Below, piece after piece: positions 58,861-64,000 of a stretch of 64,000 nt of DNA. Origin of the DNA: Letharia columbiana (lineage: Eukaryota; Ascomycota; Lecanoromycetes; Lecanorales; Parmeliaceae). Positions within the stretch are counted from its first letter, which is position 1. Every line of letters begins with the position of its first letter. The stretch is taken from positions 62,001 through 126,000 of the forward strand of contig NW_023501081.1 of NCBI RefSeq assembly GCF_014066305.1. The letters are read 5' to 3'. The notes beneath the pieces were generated by a model. The model did no database searches and was not told where the DNA came from. It saw only the letters and a program-made list of their open reading frames with translations. The position numbers and the translations under genes are program-made.

Positions 58861-59580
58861 ATGCATCTAGTGTGGCGAATGCTGCCATGGTCTTTGTCGA
58901 TTCAAGACATTGACCACTCAAACATGGATTTATCCACTTCGCCATCTGCCCATCCGATCATAGCACCGATTCCCTCAGCGGCGACATGCAATATCATCTC
59001 CCAAAGCAAACATCTCCCTCGCTTCAAGGCACTGGCCGGCGGTACGCGGTCTCGGGTCGATGTCGGCAACTGTGCAAACAACATGGCGCATATCGGTACC
59101 TTTTATGCGAGCTGGATGGATAGTAAACGTCGCGCATATGGGCACACCGACGGGAGAGCAAGCGAGTTGGGGGACAGTGCAAGGGAAAGTACCGGATCGG
59201 GTGTTTGGTAGGCTTGCTGCAGCATGGATTGGGTAATTCAGGAATGATGCCCTATCCATTTCGACGTGCACGTTGAGAAACTTTCATGCACATGTCTTAG
59301 CTCGTCCGGTCTGGAAGGAAGCCCAGAGCGTGAAAATGCAGTGGGAAAGACTTATACCCCCGCTAAAGATTCCGGTCGATCCTTCATTTAAGACTACTTG
59401 CTAGTATCTGTATAAGCAAGCGACACACTCCGCGCGTCGTGGTTTCCTCCATCATCCTTTGAATCAAAGCATAGCGCAAGTCCCGATAGTGTGCCAAGCC
59501 CAGAAAGAAAAACGATCCCCACTGGTGCGCGCCCAGTTCAGGCTACTGATAGGCCATTCATGCTCAGGTAAAACTGTCTT

Positions 59581-59625
59581 TCGATTGAGTTCTCCTCGAT
59601 TGAGTTCTCCTCGATTGAGTTCTCT
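59581..59625 (+). repeat. 15-bp tandem repeat, three units
   Basis: Three copies of TCGATTGAGTTCTCC, the last ending CTCTG, lie in tandem. The unit is a multiple of three, but the overlapping minus frame has no other sign of coding. Confidence 0.9.
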
Positions 59626-61968
59626 GCGATAAGAATGGATCGATCGATCCTCCGCCCCAACGTAACAAGGCGTAATCAAGATGATCTTGCGGGCGCAAAA
59701 CCTGGGAGATAACGCTGATCAATGCCCCGAGCGATGCAGCTGCGTGTACAACAGTAAAACGGCCCGTTCGCCAATATCTCCATGGTGCATATGCGGCAGC
59801 CAACGATGCGGGGTGCGTCATGCAGGCACGTTGTCTGAAAATCTGACACTTTTAAGCGCTGGCGCTATTTAGACCTCATACGTGCTCGGTACAAGTGTGG
59901 GTATCGAGCCGGAAGAAGTTGGGGTTGAATCGTAAAGGCAGTTCAGTCAGAGTACTCTGTGTCGCAGATTTCCGGTTTCTCTGACTTTCGTTGCCGAGCT
60001 TCGGAGGACTTCGAATCGCAACTGCCAGAACATTGGCGGCGCGCCTGCATGGTTGTCTCACCGAGCCACACATGCCAGCGAGACAGCAGCGAAACTGTAT
60101 CTTTGTACACTTTACTGATGCGCATCCCTGGCCACCCAATGATGATCAGTAGGAGAGCACTAAATGCCTCAGAGTAAGGTAGACGTGCGTGTTCCTGTAG
60201 TCGCTGTCGCTCCACAGATTCGATGACAGAGCAGGGCGGCTATGTTGTGCGAGTCTAAGTGATGTCGTCGACAGAGTGGGGGGCCTCCCTGAGCGTTTGA
60301 TGATATCAGCCGGGTACGTATGATGCTATTGGCCCTGTCTTTCCCTGAGAGTCTCAGATATTGGGTGCATAAAGCTGTATTAGGCATCTCGATCACACTT
60401 TTTCTGCTCACTTCTTCACTGACAAGTTTGGTTTGATTATTCGTTCCTTACGAAGCCAAGCTCCGTAATCAAACGGACATTTTAGTAAATGGAAAGCCTC
60501 TTTTCCGTTTCGCCCTCTTCACGAGAAGATAAACACCCATGTCTCGTAGCCCTGATCCTGGGTTACGTCATGGAGCACGAAAGCCGTGTCGATCTTGAAG
60601 GCTATCTATAGGAGCAAGTAGTATTGTGCACTCAAGGAGGGAGATGTACTTCACGAATTCAACAGTCTTCGGCATCCGAGACCCGCTACCATTTGAGGGG
60701 ATACCCAACGCTCGGCGTCAGATGCCGGAGGCCCGATGCCATCCAATTGTGTTTGTCTCGGACTCGAATGAGACGGGGAGGGGAAGCCGAAAATGCAGCT
60801 TATGGAGTCGCCTGAGCCGAGTTTTCGGGAAACGCTTGAGCCACCCTGGAGGACATGAGATCTCCCTTGACCTGGGCATGTGCTGTAATAAACCTGTAAG
60901 GTGGCCATAATGATTCACGAGGCTGCGGCGCACACTGAATTGTGAGTTTGAAACCGCGCAGAGACTTGTACTCATCACGTAAGGCTGTTTGGGATCTTGG
61001 TATTGTCGCTCGATCAGTGCACTGAGCTGGATCAGACACACCCGTAACATGGTTCCTTCGGGCTTGTTAGCAATAAGTTGGGATGGTTCAAGGTTCAAAT
61101 TCCCGTGCCAATATCCTTCCCACGCATTGAAATGCCCGATGAAGGATCAATTGTCCGTCATTCAAACTCTCCGTCTGCAAGCCACATAGCTTTGATCTCC
61201 ATGCGGGCAAATGTTAGGGCAAGTCAGCCGAGAATTTGATTCCAAACCTGTACAACTTTGAGGCTAGATCCTCTACGCGCTTCCGATAATTGCGACACCA
61301 TTGCAGCGGGTCGCATTTCGGGTGTTCCTAGATGCCTCATTTTCCTCCCATTCGGGATTTCCTCTCCACCAATGAATTCTCAGCAACGGTCAGACTCTTC
61401 CTCGAATTGACTGGTCCATGGTACTTGAAGCACACGGACCTGGGCGCTGAAGGCGATGCAATCTAGTGTCTGGAGTCGGGAATGACGCCTATATACTCTA
61501 GCCACTCAGCACAGCTAATGCAGCCAAGGCTCATGCTCGGCACATTTTCCAGGTCATCGAAAAATGAAGACGAATGCCATTCTAGGGATCGGAAGTAAGG
61601 CTGCAAGGTAGCAGCCCCTAATTCATGCCATTCAAACGTTTTCCCGGGTTTCTGACAGTCAGTGCGCTGCTCTATAAGGAAAAAGCACATGCGATGTGCA
61701 TGACGGTACGATGCGAAAAATGTCTTCGCAAATATATGGCTCTGTTATGGACTCCTTCCAAAACCTGTTGATGAACAGGGCTGTGCTTGAAAGGAGGCTT
61801 GCTCATGTTGTCCTTCAAGTATCCACCGCAATCTTCATGGAACACAGTATCTTATATGAGACGGATTTTTTCAAATATCCGGATCGTTATTTCCATCTCG
61901 ACAAAGACTGAAGTTGGTATGACGACCTTCCTATAAGCGTTAGTTGATCTTCTTATGATAAAGAGACG

Positions 61969-62619
61969 ATGGACATTTTTCACAATACCTTAGCCCTCTT
62001 CTTATATTCACTCATTTGCCTTCTTCCCTTAGTCACACTCTCAACGGCAAGGCCAAAGGCCGAGCCACCCAGTGGATACTTTTCAATCCCTAAACCACCA
62101 CAATTGCAAGACGTACGGGACCCTCGCAACCATGGACGGGATACACGAGCGCTCTTCTCAAGAGCCAGAGCAAGCCTATTCGAGAAGCGCACACCTCCTA
62201 GTTTCACCACTCCATTCAATATTAAGATGAGACTGATGACCTTCACAACCGTTGGTCTTATAACGCCAGTCGCCAGCGCCGCCAGAGCCCTCGAGGACTT
62301 TTACAGCTCCATCGCTATCAAAGCTGCCGGAGCTTGGCAAGCAGAACCTCGAACGGACAATTTCGCCATCCAAGAAGGAAATTTTTACTTGGGGTTCTCC
62401 TCCATTGGCGACTCAATCCCCTGGAGTTTCGTCCACAGCTTCGCGGAGAGGCTGTGGGAGTGCGCTTGCTTGGGAATGGCAGATTTGTTCGATGTGATTT
62501 ACATGGATGATTCCAGACAGATTGCAGTGGTCATTTCATTGAGACTCGTAGACGGCGGTTCATCAAGTTCCAGCACAGATTTCAGAGAGGGTAGCGTGCC
62601 GAGCGTGACATCGCCGTAA
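61969..62619 (+). CDS. Small secreted protein, precursor-like
   Basis: Single exon of 216 residues. Residues 1-27 form a signal peptide (LALFLYSLICLLPLVTLS, ending TARP). A Pro/Arg-rich region of about 45 residues leads to a dibasic KR at 73-74 (SLFEKRTPP), which could be a Kex2 processing site, so residues 28-74 look like a pro-region. The remaining part contains FNIKMRLMTFTTVG, EGNFYLGFSSIGDSIPWSFV, ERLWECACLGMADLF and AVVISLRLV, a compact mixed alpha/beta domain with two close Cys residues (WECAC), ending in a Ser-rich tail. I do not recognise a named family; secretion and size fit effector-like or cell-surface proteins, which is inference. The ATG at 61969 is the first in frame and precedes the signal peptide directly. 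Confidence 0.82.
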   Translation: MDIFHNTLALFLYSLICLLPLVTLSTARPKAEPPSGYFSIPKPPQLQDVRDPRNHGRDTRALFSRARASLFEKRTPPSFTTPFNIKMRLMTFTTVGLITPVASAARALEDFYSSIAIKAAGAWQAEPRTDNFAIQEGNFYLGFSSIGDSIPWSFVHSFAERLWECACLGMADLFDVIYMDDSRQIAVVISLRLVDGGSSSSSTDFREGSVPSVTSP

Positions 62620-63303
62620 GACTATGTTTGACTTGGGGCGCGGAGGTGTGACGGATGTCTTTCAGTGTGGCAGCTGTTTAGGCTAAAAAAGTGTATGAGA
62701 ATCGAAGCTTTGCTTGAGGGTATCTCGGCGTTGCCTCCGCGATGACTGCGAAAGTTCTGTAATGAGGCGGGTTCTATTCTTCGTTCGCATTCATAGGAAC
62801 TCTAATGATTGGACCTCAAGGTCTTGGGCTTTATCGTAGACGTTCGTGATGTGTAGTGAGAAAAATGACATCGATCTGCCAGCCAAGCCAAGCCTATCAG
62901 CTTATCGCAGTTCTCCGTTCCTGCATGCAGCGCTTTGACCACCTGCATGCCACAACGAAGCGGGAAAATTAGCCTGCCGAGGGTTTGAGCGGCCGTTTGT
63001 GATAATCTTCTTGCCTTCATCGGCCACCACTGAAACCGGGACCAAAAGTAGAACACGTAACTCTTAGCCGGTGAGTGGTGGGGCACGGCAAAAGAGCTGC
63101 ATGGCCTGCATGTTTCAGTGGTCAGGGTCACGCCTCGCATGCTGCTAGCGCTGCAGGACCCGTGCCAGTGATTCTGCGATCTCCTCTTGTGAGACCTTGT
63201 AGATATGCCCAACAATCATCCACTGTCCCGCAAGACGCCAGCAAATGTTCCAGGACCACCTCTTACTCTTCATCATGACGCCCACACATTTGGTCCTATG
63301 GGT
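62620..63303. other. Intergenic, converging genes
   Basis: About 680 bp between the stop of the plus-strand secreted protein and the stop of the minus-strand gene at the right edge. A minus frame covers much of it (63215-62802) but has no domain. No gene is supported. Confidence 0.5.
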
Positions 63304-63988
63304 TCACATGTACTCCACAGTCTCCGTATCCCACCAGCCCTCTGTCAGTTTCATGAACGAGCTCGGATTGCATGTGAAAAGCAGTGTATAATCCGAAGGG
63401 AGGGTTGGATCTGAAAGTTCCGCGTCACCCCACGCGGTAACGATATCGGGATAGATGGTGGTGTCGAACTGATTGGTCAGCTGGAAAGTCCCCGATTTAC
63501 TTCATTAATGGTCAGCGTCACTATTGGGGTCGAGTGATAAACGGAGGGCAACACTGACGGTGCGTTCAAAACCAAAGATCAGAATTGCGTGGGAGTAGTG
63601 GAGAAAGCACGAACGGATCAGAGCAGTCACTGCTTCGGTGTCCTCGCCACCTTCAGATAGAATCCCAGGGAATAGAATTGGAAGCAGGCCAAACCAACTT
63701 ACCGTTCGACCATTTTGGCGGGACAAAGAGCGACGAGAACACCCGGCTGTTGGAATTATCGGAGTTAGCATTGGATCTGGATCGTGAGCCTAGAGACAGG
63801 AGACCACGTGCTCACTGTGAGACAAGACTTAGAGCATGCCTAACAGCATAGATGGCGTCTCCCAATGCCACGCTGATATCTTCCTCATATGGATCACAGG
63901 CGGGACTTAAGACGAACGCATAAAAGCAGCGTATCAGAGTCGTCATGGCCGCAACAATGATTGTCCATTGCCCTGGATACTTCATCAT
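63304..63988 (-). CDS. Four-exon gene of unknown function (may extend past the window)
   Basis: Exons 63988-63816, 63746-63703, 63650-63559 and 63480-63304, with introns of 69, 52 and 78 bp. The signals are strong (GTGAGC with a GCTAAC branch; GTAAGT; GTCAGT with a CTGACC branch) and keep frame, giving 161 residues. The first exon has a hydrophobic stretch (WTIIVAAMTTLIRCFYAFVL) that may be a signal anchor. Later pieces are RVFSSLFVPPKWSNGG, ILIFGFERT, IYPDIVTAWGDAEL and TEGWWDTETVEYM. I do not recognise the family. The ATG at 63988 is only 12 bases from the window edge, so upstream exons cannot be excluded. Confidence 0.6.
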
Positions 63989-64000
63989 GGTAGTATAAAT

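Larger units (their letters stand above)
51450..61968. other. Very long gene-poor stretch
   Basis: About 10.5 kb without a gene I can support. Frames of 100-190 codons occur (55917-56366, 57290-57778 and 58142-58654 on minus; 58094-58672 on plus) but overlap on opposite strands, have no domains and lack splice signals. It contains the long palindrome at 53288-53418, an imperfect 54-bp duplication (about 54969-55023 and 55049-55103), an AG repeat and a 15-bp tandem repeat. Confidence 0.5.

Noticed and set aside
61020..61115. B-box-like GGTTCAAATTCC suggesting a tRNA
   Set aside because: The flanking bases do not form a T-stem and there is no A-box or acceptor stem at the right distance.

Overview
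The window looks like nuclear DNA of a filamentous ascomycete fungus. Genes are split by many short introns (mostly 45-90 bp) with GTRNGY-like donors, CTRAY-like branch sites and YAG acceptors. The recognisable families are typical of such fungi: HET domain, SAT4/fungal rhodopsin domain, ankyrin proteins with a STAND-type N-terminal domain, DUF4267, and secreted S12 beta-lactamase-like proteins. No tRNA, rRNA or CRISPR array could be supported. The window is gene-poor: about a dozen convincing intact genes in 64 kb, separated by long non-coding or decayed stretches, so it reads like an accessory or fast-evolving region.

Layout. 0.7-1.2 kb: small membrane protein (DUF4267), with a MITE-like inverted-repeat element beside it (1.46-1.62 kb). 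3.9-7.1 kb: a BTB/POZ protein and a HET-domain protein, both on minus. 8.5-10.3 kb: two decayed segments, one ankyrin-like and one possibly RTA1-like. 10.8-12.3 kb: a salicylate-hydroxylase-type flavin monooxygenase on plus with an in-frame TGA where Trp is expected. 12.8-14.9 kb: a three-exon ankyrin-repeat protein whose last exon carries an in-frame 12-bp minisatellite. 17.5-18.9, 23.5-24.9 and 49.7-51.4 kb: three separate SAT4-family seven-helix membrane proteins, all on minus. 21.5-22.1 kb: a small membrane protein. 25.8-27.2 kb: relics of an AMP-forming acyl-CoA ligase. 27.8-30.1 kb: a secreted beta-lactamase-like serine hydrolase. 33.6-36.2 kb: a ten-exon secreted protein of unknown function. 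41.1-42.6 kb: a six-exon protein with a C-terminal ubiquitin-like fold resembling that of CP2/Grainyhead factors but no visible DNA-binding domain. 62.0-62.6 kb: a small secreted precursor-like protein. 63.3-64.0 kb: a four-exon gene of unknown function at the right edge.

Repeats include at least four inverted-repeat (MITE-like) elements, one being a 131-bp near-perfect palindrome at 53.3 kb, a dispersed repeat with two copies 34 kb apart, and a dense microsatellite cluster at 48.6-49.35 kb.

No operon-like pathway or complete biosynthetic cluster is evident. The HET, BTB and STAND-type ankyrin genes share a non-self-recognition/signalling flavour, the SAT4 proteins are candidate surface receptors, and several products are secreted, which would suit an organism-interaction region; that reading is inference. 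Exon boundaries were read by eye from splice signals and frame continuity, and no database search was possible.
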